24,189 nucleotides of DNA, from assembly GCA_025924495.1 (NCBI GenBank), contig JAICIG010000058.1, positions 1 through 24,189 of the forward strand, given 5' to 3'. The number at the start of each line of letters is the position of its first letter. Position 1 is the stretch's first letter. The position numbers were made by a program, and so were the translations under genes. Of the stretch, positions 8,411-15,351 are shown piece by piece. The notes beneath the pieces were generated by a model. That model was not told the DNA's origin, searched no databases, and worked only from the letters and a program-made list of their open reading frames with translations. Source of the stretch: Pirellulales bacterium (GTDB lineage Bacteria > Planctomycetota > Planctomycetia > Pirellulales > JAICIG01).

Positions 8411-9490
8411 ATGAATCTTCGCGGGATCTGGATTCTTGTCGTCCTTGCCGGGATGCGCGTCGTAGATGTGGGCTTGGGATGCATGGCTTGGGCGTCAGAG
8501 CCCAAGCCTGTGACGGCGACCATCGAAACTACATTGAGCACCGCCGGTTCGCAGATTCGCCAATTGGCGCTCGATGGCGCCGCCGACACATTCTTCGCCT
8601 CAGGGGCGAATGTCGGGCCGCGAGACCATTTCACGTTGCGGTTCGACCGGCCGCTCGCGATTCATTCCATCGTCGTCATGACAGGCCGGCCCGATGGGGA
8701 CGAGCGGCTCGAGGCGGGCGATCTTGAAGCTTCGGCGGACGGAAAAATGTATCGCAAACTGGCTGATTTCGACGAAGGGACCGCCTCGAGTCGAGCGATA
8801 ACGCCAGATGTCGTCGCCCTCCGCATTCAACCGACGCAAGAACTACAACACGCTTTAGCCGTTCGAGAATTCACGATCGATTCCAACCCGCGGGTCGAGA
8901 CGTTTAAATATCCGGTGGAATTTGCGGTCGATGTATCCGACGCGCCGGAGATGAAAGCCTGGACTGAAAACACGGCCCGAGTTTGCGAGCGCGCCTACGC
9001 GATGATCAACGACGAGCTGAAAAGCGAAGACTACAGTCCACCAAGGCTTGTGCGCATGACCATGCGGCGCGATTACCAAGGTGTCGCAGCGACCGCGGGC
9101 GATCGCATCGTGGGCTCGGTGAAGTTCTTTGCCGAGCATTCCGACGATGTCGGCGCCATGGTGCACGAAACCGTCCATGTGGTGCAGCAATACCGTAATG
9201 GCAATAATCCCAGCTGGTTGGTCGAAGGCGTTGCCGACTACGTACGCTTCTTTAAATTCGAGCCGGGCAAGGTTGGGCCCATCGACCGCGAGCGGGCGCA
9301 TTACAACGGCAGCTATCGCGTCACTGCCACATTCCTGGCGTTCCTTGTGGAGAAGTACGATCGTCACCTCGTCCGCAAGCTCAATGAAGCGATGCGGTCG
9401 GGCCGGTATCGGGACGACATCTTCAAGGAGCTGACCGGAAGAACGCTCGAGCAACTCGACGAAGAGTGGAGAGCCTCGCTAGGCCGGTAG
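8411..9490 (+). CDS. Secreted BSP-type zinc metallopeptidase with N-terminal discoidin-like domain
   Basis: A 359-residue exported protein. Residues 1-30 form a signal peptide ending near AWASEP. Residues ~33-160 have the look of a discoidin/F5-8C-like beta sandwich (FTLRFDRPLAIHSIVV, then LEASADGKMYRKL). The C-terminal ~190 residues match the plant basic secretory protein family (BSP, PF04450): a gluzincin-type HETVH (H252, E253, H256), followed by NPSWLVEGVADYVR, whose Glu/Asp supply the third ligand region, and YNGSYRVTATFLAFLVEKY. Role: probable extracellular peptidase or zinc-binding protein; activity in the family is little studied. The start at 8411 is chosen for the signal peptide and an AGG just upstream; the frame is open back to 8288. 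It is divergent from the dimethylformamidase-like gene and converges on the kinase-like gene through a strong hairpin. Confidence 0.82.
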   Translation: MNLRGIWILVVLAGMRVVDVGLGCMAWASEPKPVTATIETTLSTAGSQIRQLALDGAADTFFASGANVGPRDHFTLRFDRPLAIHSIVVMTGRPDGDERLEAGDLEASADGKMYRKLADFDEGTASSRAITPDVVALRIQPTQELQHALAVREFTIDSNPRVETFKYPVEFAVDVSDAPEMKAWTENTARVCERAYAMINDELKSEDYSPPRLVRMTMRRDYQGVAATAGDRIVGSVKFFAEHSDDVGAMVHETVHVVQQYRNGNNPSWLVEGVADYVRFFKFEPGKVGPIDRERAHYNGSYRVTATFLAFLVEKYDRHLVRKLNEAMRSGRYRDDIFKELTGRTLEQLDEEWRASLGR

Positions 9491-9552
9491 CTCTCCGCGC
9501 GGCACTTACGGACGAAGTCAGCCTCGACGCCGCTGCCGATTCGCAAACCGCG

Positions 9553-9587
9553 TCGACCCGTGCCGGCGGCTAACCGGCACGGGTCGA
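9553..9587. terminator. Perfect 14-bp inverted repeat between convergent genes
   Basis: Arms TCGACCCGTGCCGG (9553-9566) and CCGGCACGGGTCGA (9574-9587) pair perfectly around a 7-base loop CGGCTAA. It sits between the stop of the BSP metallopeptidase (9490) and the stop of the kinase-like gene (9664), where a bidirectional terminator would serve both. There is no T-run on either side, so it is not a textbook intrinsic terminator. Confidence 0.6.
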
Positions 9588-9663
9588 TCGCGCACGAAAG
9601 ACGAGTTGTTGCTCTCTGGCTGCGAGGGCAAGGACGCATGCCGTTCGCCATTTCGGCGCCAAA

Positions 9664-10380
9664 TCAGAACAACCGATGTGCGGCATTGACGATCTGATCC
9701 ATGGCGCCATCGTCTCCCAATTTCTCGACGTCGATTACCAGGTCGTAGAGTCGATGATCCGAAAGATGGCGATGAAAATATCGCTGCACAAATTCCTGTC
9801 GGTTGCGATCAGTCTGCGCAACGATTCGTCGCGCTTCGCTATAGGTCACGCCATGCATCTGCATGAAGCGCTCGACGCGGAATTGCAGCGGAGCAATGAT
9901 CCGCACGCGCAACCCGGTTTGGTCGTGCAGAGCACAGGCGGCGCCCCGGCCGACAATGACTACGTTGCCGCGCTGAGCGGCCGCCCGCATGGTGTTGACC
10001 AGACAGTGAACGAATTTTTCCTGAGAAATGTGGGTATGGTCGAGCCAGGTGGCGATGGCGCCCGAAAGCGAGCCGCTTGAAGTTTCATCGAGCAGTTCCA
10101 GCACTTCGCGCGGCCAATGATATTGAGCGGCGAGGGTGTCGACCAGTTCCTTGTCGAGGACGCTCCAATGGAGCCGCTGGCCGACGCGCCGGGCAATTTC
10201 TTCGGCGCCCGTTCCGGCTTGCCGCGAGATGCTGATGTGGGCGCCGACTCGGCGCGCGGCCTGGCGTTGGAGCGCCGGTTGATCGGCGCTTGCCTGAAGC
10301 GCAAGCCATAACTGCATGCGATGTTCTACAAGAGCGCTCGTGGCGCAATCGGGACGGAGGGGGCTGACTAAGCAATTCAT
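9664..10380 (-). CDS. Cytidylate kinase-like family protein
   Basis: A 238-residue protein of the cytidylate-kinase-like family (PF13189). After a ~47-residue N-terminal extension comes the family opening ISISRQAGTGAEEIARRVG (50-68), LDKELVDTLA, then VIVGRGAACALHD, the LRVRIIAPLQFRVERF lid segment with Arg residues, and RNRQEFVQRYFH before the YDLVIDVEKL end. The family is related to CMP kinases, but the phosphate loop here is GTGAEE without the Gly-Lys-Ser/Thr of classical P-loops, and true substrates are largely unproven. Cytoplasmic. The ATG at 10380 has a purine-rich AGGGAGAGAG close upstream, which supports it. A short inverted repeat (10403-10433) lies in its leader. Confidence 0.8.
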   Translation of the reverse strand: MNCLVSPLRPDCATSALVEHRMQLWLALQASADQPALQRQAARRVGAHISISRQAGTGAEEIARRVGQRLHWSVLDKELVDTLAAQYHWPREVLELLDETSSGSLSGAIATWLDHTHISQEKFVHCLVNTMRAAAQRGNVVIVGRGAACALHDQTGLRVRIIAPLQFRVERFMQMHGVTYSEARRIVAQTDRNRQEFVQRYFHRHLSDHRLYDLVIDVEKLGDDGAMDQIVNAAHRLF

Positions 10381-10402
10381 AATTCTCTCTCCCTGTCAGT
10401 TA

Positions 10403-10433
10403 GCAGGCGGGCTGCTTGACGAGCGACGCCTGC
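10403..10433. repeat. Short inverted repeat in the kinase-like gene leader
   Basis: GCAGGCG (10403-10409) pairs with CGCCTGC (10427-10433) across 17 bases, 23 bases upstream of the minus-strand ATG at 10380. It may be a leader hairpin or the end of an upstream unit; the stem is short enough to arise by chance in GC-rich DNA. Confidence 0.3.
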
Positions 10434-10622
10434 GGGTGATTTAAGTTGGAAGCGATGGAAATCGAAGACTACGGAACACGCAGTTCCGCGTTCGGCCAAA
10501 TCGGCGGCCGCGTGGAAGTCAACCTCGCCGCTTCAGAAACCTCGGCGCGAAACTTCCACAAAGCCTGCCAGAAAGCGATTGAATCGTCCGGCGGCGGCGT
10601 GTGCTGCGAGATCGCACGAGAA

Positions 10623-11009
10623 TCAAATCTGCAGCCGGACGTGCAACGTATTGGGGAAAAAATCGGCGTCGTGCGCCCAAGCGGGCAGCGCGGCGCCGGT
10701 TGTTTCCCGTGCGCGAATTGGCGCGGGAGTCTTGCCAAGCAGGCGGAGCCGAGGCGCCACGGGATCAACGTCATCCGATTCGGCCGCCACGAGGAATTGA
10801 CTGCGGCAATCGCCAACATAAGACCGCTGCCTTACAACGGCAAAAGTCGTCAAGCCGGCTTGCAACGCAGGCGAAGCGTCCAAACTCAAGGAGCCGTAAG
10901 GACCGTATGCCGCCAGAGGGCTGTCTTCCGCAGAATGCGGACGGCAGGCGTACCAGACGCTAACCGCCAGGAAGCAGACGCAGCACGTATTGAGCGTGAC
11001 TCGCGACAT
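10623..11009 (-). CDS. Hypothetical secreted protein (doubtful)
   Basis: A possible 128-residue protein not recognised as any family. It opens with a signal-like segment MSRVTLNTCCVCFLAVSVWY, then a Gly/Ala/Ser-rich part, ending ...NTLHVRLQI. About two-thirds of its codons end in G or C, which is compatible with coding, and its strand agrees with eutBC upstream and the kinase-like gene downstream. Against it: no Shine-Dalgarno, an opposite-strand frame open through the whole region, and another minus frame (10469-10819) continuing beyond its stop, which could mean a frameshifted remnant. The frame could start further up at 11054 or 11084. Confidence 0.25.
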   Translation of the reverse strand: MSRVTLNTCCVCFLAVSVWYACRPHSAEDSPLAAYGPYGSLSLDASPALQAGLTTFAVVRQRSYVGDCRSQFLVAAESDDVDPVAPRLRLLGKTPAPIRARETTGAALPAWAHDADFFPNTLHVRLQI

Positions 11010-11218
11010 CGTGAAAACTGCGATCGAGCGGTACGGAGCGACGTCACTGGCCATGACGCGTTGATTATTATCGCACCACAGCACGCGGCAACGAAGAGAG
11101 GTTCGATTACAAATCTGAAAGCCTCACTCTGTGCTTGATGCGCCAGCTAGCGCGCTATCCCGATCTTCTTTTCGCGCAGCCAGGCAAGGCGTGAGCGGCC
11201 AGGCAAGAGCCGCTGAAG

Positions 11219-11989
11219 TCATCGCTCGGGCTCGGGCAATGTGGGCCGCAAATCCTTGAGCTCGATTCCGCTGATGCGGCGACGCAATGATTCTTTCAGG
11301 AGATAATGGATGCTCGACGCCGCAGCAGCGGCCGTCAGCCCATCGGCCCGAATATTGGAAATGCAGTTGCGTTCTGCATCGGTCCGTCCGGGCCGCGGGT
11401 CGTAGACGAGATAGGCGCCCAAACTGTCGGGCGAACTCAAACCGGGGCGCTCCCCCAACAAGATGATGGCCGCTTTGGCCCCGAGCAGCCATCCGACCTC
11501 GTCTTCGATTGCCACGCGAGCGTGAGTTGCCACGACGACCGGCGCGATGGTCCACGCCTCGCCTCGCAGCAAAGGCAGCAACGCTTTCAAGAGCGGCAAT
11601 GCCTGACGCTCCGCCGCCGGCGCCGAAAGACCGTCGGAAACGATGATCGCGATGTCGGCGGAAGACGCCTGCGCGACAAGTTGGTCGCGGCTGTCCGGCG
11701 CCAGGCAACGGCCGAGGTCGGGGCGTGTGAGATAGGTCTTGCGATCGGGCGCGGCGGTGGAAACGATAACCGCGGGCAGTCCGAGGTCAGAAACTGCATC
11801 GGCCAAAACGTGTGGATTAAAAGGATACTGAACCGCGTCCCGCGCTTGAGCGTGCGCTCGCTGGAAGTCGAGCAATTCTCGCGTGGGCAGGCTGCCGCCA
11901 GCGCGGCCCAGCGCGATTCGCGCCGGCGTCAGGTCTTTCAATTGCAACCAGGGATCGCGCCGAGCTGGCGGCCTCGACTCCATGCTCAT
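11219..11989 (-). CDS. eutC: Ethanolamine ammonia-lyase small subunit
   Basis: A 256-residue EutC, the small subunit of adenosylcobalamin-dependent ethanolamine ammonia-lyase, which with EutB converts ethanolamine to acetaldehyde and ammonia. The family signature is plain in the second half: LLGERPGLSSPDSLGAYLVY, then PRPGRTDAERNCISNIR, followed by a short C-terminal helix. Earlier blocks LTPARIALGRAGGSLPTREL and IIVSDGLSAPAAERQALPLL also fit. The start is the ATG at 11989, whose ATGA overlaps the eutB stop, so translation is coupled; a second ATG two codons on (11983) is possible. No eutA reactivase, aldehyde dehydrogenase or microcompartment shell gene is adjacent. Confidence 0.95.
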   Translation of the reverse strand: MSMESRPPARRDPWLQLKDLTPARIALGRAGGSLPTRELLDFQRAHAQARDAVQYPFNPHVLADAVSDLGLPAVIVSTAAPDRKTYLTRPDLGRCLAPDSRDQLVAQASSADIAIIVSDGLSAPAAERQALPLLKALLPLLRGEAWTIAPVVVATHARVAIEDEVGWLLGAKAAIILLGERPGLSSPDSLGAYLVYDPRPGRTDAERNCISNIRADGLTAAAAASSIHYLLKESLRRRISGIELKDLRPTLPEPER

Positions 11990-13377
11990 GCTCCGGCAGT
12001 GAAGTCCGCTGCCAGCAGCTCTCGCCGGTCGTCGGGTGGAAGCAAGCGATTGGCGGAATCCATGACGTGCATTCGCTCGAGCCAGGCTTCAAATTCAGGC
12101 GCCGGTCTCAGGCCCAGCGCCTGGCGCAAATAGTGGCTGTCGTGGAACGAGGTGGATTGATAATTCAGCATGATGTCGTCGGCGCCAGGCACGCCCATAA
12201 TATAGGTGCAGCCCGCTACGCCTAACAGCGTCAAGAGCGTGTCCATGTCGTCCTGATCGACTTCGGCGTGGTTGGTGTAGCAAATGTCGCAACCCATCGG
12301 CAAACCCAGCAGTTTACCGCAGAAATGATCTTCGAGCCCGGCCCGGATGATCTGCTTGCCGTCGTACAGATACTCGGGGCCGATAAAGCCGACGACCGTA
12401 TTGACCAACAGCGGCTGGAACTTGCGCGCCACGGCATAGGCCCGCGCCTCGCACGTTTGCTGATCCACGCCATGATGAGCGCCGGCGGACAGGCAGGAAC
12501 CCTGACCTGTCTCAAAATACATTACGTTGTCGCCGAGCGTGCCGCGCCGCAAGCTCAACGCGGCATCCCGCGCCTCATGCAGCAGTCGCAGGTCGACGCC
12601 GAACGAGCGATTGGCGGCTTCCGTTCCTGCAATCGATTGAAAGACAAGATCCACCGGCGCCCCCTGTTCGATGGCCGCCAATTGGTTCGTCACGTGCGCG
12701 AGCACGCACGACTGCGTGGGAATCTCGTAGCGCTGGACCAAGGCGTCGATCAGCTTCAGCAATTCAATCGTCGAACTCACGCGGTCGGTCGCTGGGTTGA
12801 TGCCGATCACCGCGTCGCCACACCCGTAGCAGAGACCGTCGAAGATCGACGCGGCGATGCCTCGTGCATCATCCGTCGGATGGTTGGGTTGCAATCGCAC
12901 CGACAAGCGTCCGCGCAGGCCGATCGTGTTCCGGAACCGTGTGACGACCTCGCATTTGCGAGCGACCAGCATCAGATCCTGGTTGCGCATCAACTTGCTG
13001 ACGGCCGCCACCATCTCGGGCGTCAAGCCCGGTGCCAGGCGTCGCAGCGTCTCGCCGTTGGTCTCGTATGAGAGCAGCCAATTGCGAAACTGTCCGGTCG
13101 TCAGGTCCGAAACCGGCCGAAACGCGTCGGCATCATGCTCGTCGCAGATGAGTCGAGTGATTTCATCCGATTCATATGCAACCAGCGGCTCCTGCAAAAA
13201 ACGCTCGAGCGGAACATCGGCCAGCACCATTTGCGCGGCCACTCGCTGCTCGGCGCTTTCTGCGGCAATGCCCGCCAAGTGGTCGCCGGAGCGAGCCGGG
13301 CTGGCCTTGGCCAACACGTCCTTCAGATCGCGGAACTGATAATGCCGCTGCCCGAGCGTACAACGATATTCAGCCAT
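11986..13377 (-). CDS. eutB: Ethanolamine ammonia-lyase large subunit
   Basis: A 463-residue EutB, the catalytic TIM-barrel subunit of ethanolamine ammonia-lyase. Highly conserved blocks are RLQPNHPTDD, GLCYGCGDAVIGINPATD, FQSIAGTEAANRSFGVD, MYFETGQGS, AHHGVDQQTCEARAYAVA and MGCDICYTNHAEVDQDDMDT. From memory of the E. coli enzyme, E289 and D364 correspond to the active-site E287 and D362. Length matches the family (about 453-467). The start is taken at the ATG at 13377 (MAEYRCTLG); an in-frame TTG four codons earlier is less likely. The ribosome site is weak. A TACAAT lies about 35 bases upstream. The enzyme would release ammonia and acetaldehyde from ethanolamine of phospholipid origin. Confidence 0.95.
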   Translation of the reverse strand: MAEYRCTLGQRHYQFRDLKDVLAKASPARSGDHLAGIAAESAEQRVAAQMVLADVPLERFLQEPLVAYESDEITRLICDEHDADAFRPVSDLTTGQFRNWLLSYETNGETLRRLAPGLTPEMVAAVSKLMRNQDLMLVARKCEVVTRFRNTIGLRGRLSVRLQPNHPTDDARGIAASIFDGLCYGCGDAVIGINPATDRVSSTIELLKLIDALVQRYEIPTQSCVLAHVTNQLAAIEQGAPVDLVFQSIAGTEAANRSFGVDLRLLHEARDAALSLRRGTLGDNVMYFETGQGSCLSAGAHHGVDQQTCEARAYAVARKFQPLLVNTVVGFIGPEYLYDGKQIIRAGLEDHFCGKLLGLPMGCDICYTNHAEVDQDDMDTLLTLLGVAGCTYIMGVPGADDIMLNYQSTSFHDSHYLRQALGLRPAPEFEAWLERMHVMDSANRLLPPDDRRELLAADFTAGA

Positions 13378-13411
13378 GGCGAGATGCAAAGCGGTATTTG
13401 AGCCCGAAAAG

Positions 13412-13417
13412 ATTGTA
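13412..13417 (-). promoter_or_regulatory. Candidate -10 box of eutBC
   Basis: On the minus strand TACAAT (five of six to TATAAT) ends 34 bases before the eutB ATG at 13377. No good -35 lies at the expected distance; the tandem heptamers occupy that place, which could indicate activator-dependent transcription. Confidence 0.3.
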
Positions 13418-13436
13418 GCCGAAATCGAACCTCGAG

Positions 13437-13457
13437 GTCGGAAGTCGGAGGTTGGAG
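13437..13457. repeat. Three tandem heptamers GTYGGAR
   Basis: GTCGGAA, GTCGGAG and GTTGGAG follow each other without spacing. They lie upstream of the eutB candidate -10, about 60-80 bases before its ATG. Confidence 0.6.
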
Positions 13458-13611
13458 GCCACGCTCGACAATCGAACTGGCCGATCTTCCGAAGTTGGTG
13501 CTACAGTCGCAGCGGTCCGCGCCATCGATACTGTGCGATTTACTGGGGCGACGAGGTCGCAGGGGGGCAACTTGCGTTCTGAAATCCGGCGCCGACCAAC
13601 CAACGCATGGC

Positions 13612-13641
13612 GATTTTTTCGCCACTGATGGCGAAAAAATC
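13612..13641. promoter_or_regulatory. Perfect 13-bp inverted repeat with T6/A6 flanks
   Basis: GATTTTTTCGCCA (13612-13624) and TGGCGAAAAAATC (13629-13641) are perfect reverse complements around CTGA. It lies between two divergent genes, where no terminator is needed, and the T-run precedes the stem core on both strands, opposite to an intrinsic terminator. An operator for a dimeric regulator or a leader hairpin fits better. Confidence 0.55.
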
Positions 13642-13679
13642 TTCGCGTTCAGGTTAGAGTTGGAAATGGCTCAAGAGGT

Positions 13680-13707
13680 CTAACATCTAGGGGCATAACC
13701 CTTTAAT
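13680..13707 (+). promoter_or_regulatory. Candidate promoter of the DUF1559 gene
   Basis: CTAACA (13680-13685, four of six to TTGACA) and TTTAAT (13702-13707, five of six to TATAAT) are 16 bases apart. A start near 13714 gives a leader of about 85 bases. This is an eye match only. Confidence 0.25.
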
Positions 13708-13798
13708 CGCATTATGACTTTCTCCCCAAAGACCGGCTCGCAAAATGCTCTTGGGGACGAGCTGCGCAGCGGTTGAGCCACAGAGGAGTAGAGCAGAG

Positions 13799-14746
13799 AT
13801 GAAACGGCGTTTCGGATTTACGCTTATTGAGTTGCTGGTTGTCATTGCCATTATCGGCATCCTGATCAGTTTGCTGTTGCCTGCCGTTCAGGCGGCGCGC
13901 GAAGCGGCGCGACGGAGCCAATGCTCGAATCAACTCAAGCAAATGGGCCTGGCCTGCCATAACTATCACGACCTGTTTCGCGTGTTTCCCTCCGGGTACC
14001 TGGCGAACGTTCCCTACGACAACGCCGTCAACGACACCTCGCCTGGTTGGGGCTGGGCAGCGCTGATCCTGCCCCAGCTCGAACAGACCGCGCTGACACG
14101 TCAGATCAATTTCAACCTGCCAATCGAGAATGCTGCGAACGCCGCTGCCGTGCAAACCATCGTCCCTGCTTACATTTGCCCCTCCGATTTGACGCCCGGC
14201 GCGGCCTTTATGATTCCCGATTCTTCAGGAAATCCGCTCCTGAAAGCGGCGCCCTCTTCTTATGCCGGTTGTGTAGGCAACGACTACTCGGCGGCCGATG
14301 GGCCCGACGGGTCGGGCATCTTGTTTCGTAACAGCAGAGTTCGCGCGGCCGATATCCTGGACGGGTTGAGTATGACCATCGTCGTCGGCGAACGTGCCTG
14401 GTCGAACGCCAAAGGCATCTGGGCCGGGGCGCCGCGCGGCGCAGTGCTAATGATGGGGGACCAAAATCACAATCCGGTGACGCCTAGCATTACAGCTTCG
14501 TCAGCAATCCTGGTGCAGGTCCATACGCATCTGCTTAACGCTATCGAAGAACCCGACGGGGCCACCGACGATTTTTCGAGCAATCACCCTGGCGGCGCCT
14601 TTTTCGCGTTCGCCGATGGTTCCGTGCGCTTTATCCACGACATTCCTGTCGACGCCCCGTCGGGATATACGCAGGACGGGTTGATGTTTCAAGCCGTAGG
14701 CACGCGCGCCGGCGGGGAAGTCGTGCAAGGCTTGGAAACCTTCTGA
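13799..14746 (+). CDS. DUF1559 protein with type IV pilin-like N-terminus
   Basis: A 315-residue member of the DUF1559 family (PF07596), greatly expanded in Planctomycetes. The N-terminus is a class III (prepilin-type) signal: KRRFG, then FTLIELLVVIAIIGILISLL with the conserved Glu five residues after the processing Gly, then PAVQAAREAARRSQCSNQLKQ. The C-terminal signature is HPGGAFFAFADGSVRFI. Such proteins are thought to be pseudopilins or surface proteins processed by a prepilin peptidase; their role is unproven. The start at 13799 has GAGGAG about 10 bases upstream (13783-13788) and puts the prepilin motif at the usual distance; the frame is open back to 13745. It is isolated from any visible secretion-system gene. 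Confidence 0.93.
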   Translation: MKRRFGFTLIELLVVIAIIGILISLLLPAVQAAREAARRSQCSNQLKQMGLACHNYHDLFRVFPSGYLANVPYDNAVNDTSPGWGWAALILPQLEQTALTRQINFNLPIENAANAAAVQTIVPAYICPSDLTPGAAFMIPDSSGNPLLKAAPSSYAGCVGNDYSAADGPDGSGILFRNSRVRAADILDGLSMTIVVGERAWSNAKGIWAGAPRGAVLMMGDQNHNPVTPSITASSAILVQVHTHLLNAIEEPDGATDDFSSNHPGGAFFAFADGSVRFIHDIPVDAPSGYTQDGLMFQAVGTRAGGEVVQGLETF

Positions 14747-14863
14747 AGACCGGAAGTGTGACACTCTCGAATGCCGACTTCGCTGGGTTGCGGCACCGCG
14801 GCATTTTGTCGGCATGGAGCGGCGGAGAAGAGGCGGATCGCGCGGCCTCAAGCAGTTGCCTCA

Positions 14864-14879
14864 CCGCTAATGTTAGCGG
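14864..14879. repeat. Perfect palindrome between the DUF1559 gene and the small membrane protein gene
   Basis: CCGCTAA (14864-14870) and TTAGCGG (14873-14879) pair around TG. It lies 118 bases after the DUF1559 stop and just upstream of a TAGAAT at 14897. It could be an operator at the -35 place of the next gene or a small terminator. Confidence 0.45.
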
Positions 14880-14896
14880 AGCGCGGGAATCGCCAT

Positions 14897-14902
14897 TAGA
14901 AT
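14897..14902 (+). promoter_or_regulatory. Candidate -10 box, possibly of a leaderless transcript
   Basis: TAGAAT lies seven bases before the ATG at 14909, so transcription would begin at or near the ATG itself. This agrees with the lack of a Shine-Dalgarno there. The same 11-base context CATTAGAATGC occurs at 17752-17762. Confidence 0.3.
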
Positions 14903-14908
14903 GCGGCG

Positions 14909-15253
14909 ATGCGAGGCCGGCTTCAATTCAGCTTGCGAGGAATCATTGGCATCACGGCGCTTTGCGCGATCGCCTTCCTGCTCGTTTCCAACGGCAAACG
15001 CGATCTGCGGAATACTCCGCTGTATTACACTGCTGCGTCCGCCGTGCTCGTGATCGGCGGTTGCATGATGTCGTGCGATCTACCCCGAGCTGCGGGAATC
15101 GTGTTCTATTGGCTCCTCACCGCGTTCGGAGTGTTCGAGTTTTTCGCATTGTTGGTCGCTGAACCTCCCTCACGGCAATTGCATACCACACTAGGCGTCG
15201 CCGTGTTGCTGAGCAGCATCGCCATCTGGATTATTCAAGGCGTGCGACGCTAG
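14909..15253 (+). CDS. Small planctomycete-type membrane protein
   Basis: A 114-residue hydrophobic protein. It opens LQFSLRGIIGITALCAIAFLLV; the FSLR-(hydrophobic) opening is frequent in small planctomycete inner-membrane proteins of unknown function. I count four likely membrane segments (about 10-25, 40-56, 62-85 and 93-110), with a short basic tail GVRR. No catalytic motif is visible. No Shine-Dalgarno precedes the ATG; a -10-like TAGAAT is seven bases upstream. It may be only loosely connected to its neighbours. Confidence 0.65.
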   Translation: MRGRLQFSLRGIIGITALCAIAFLLVSNGKRDLRNTPLYYTAASAVLVIGGCMMSCDLPRAAGIVFYWLLTAFGVFEFFALLVAEPPSRQLHTTLGVAVLLSSIAIWIIQGVRR

Positions 15254-15351
15254 TTCGGTTCATCGCGAGCGTCTCTTAAATTCTCACGGCAGAGAGTATA
15301 ACCGTGTAGATTGTTGCCTGTTGCTGGAGCTCAAGTCGGAAGCAGGTGAAT

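Larger units (their letters stand above)
10381..11218. other. 838-base stretch without a confident gene
   Basis: The stretch between the kinase-like gene and eutC holds the leader inverted repeat and the doubtful secreted ORF. It also holds a plus-strand frame open from 10446 to 11138 and a second minus frame at 10469-10819. None has a recognisable domain or a clear ribosome site. It may hold a decayed gene or an uncharacterised lineage-specific one. No RNA gene is apparent. Confidence 0.5.
13378..13798. other. Divergent regulatory region of eutBC and the DUF1559 gene
   Basis: This 421-base gap contains no convincing gene. It holds a minus-strand TACAAT near eutB, three tandem heptamers (13437-13457), a perfect 13-bp dyad (13612-13641) and a plausible plus-strand promoter (13680-13707) before the DUF1559 gene. 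I do not recognise the conserved core of a cobalamin riboswitch, although eutB is B12-dependent. Confidence 0.5.

Noticed and set aside
10446..11138. 230-codon plus-strand open frame starting at TTG
   Set aside because: Its first ~75 residues look protein-like, but the rest is Arg/Gln-rich in the manner of a shadow, there is no domain, and neighbouring genes on both sides run on the minus strand. It is kept as an open question rather than a gene.
12268..13071. 267-codon plus-strand open frame
   Set aside because: It is antisense to eutB, whose conservation is unmistakable, and it has no family features.
13378..13798. Cobalamin riboswitch upstream of eutB
   Set aside because: Expected because the enzyme uses B12, but I could not find the conserved B12-box or core helices in the leader by eye. 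A covariance-model search would settle it.
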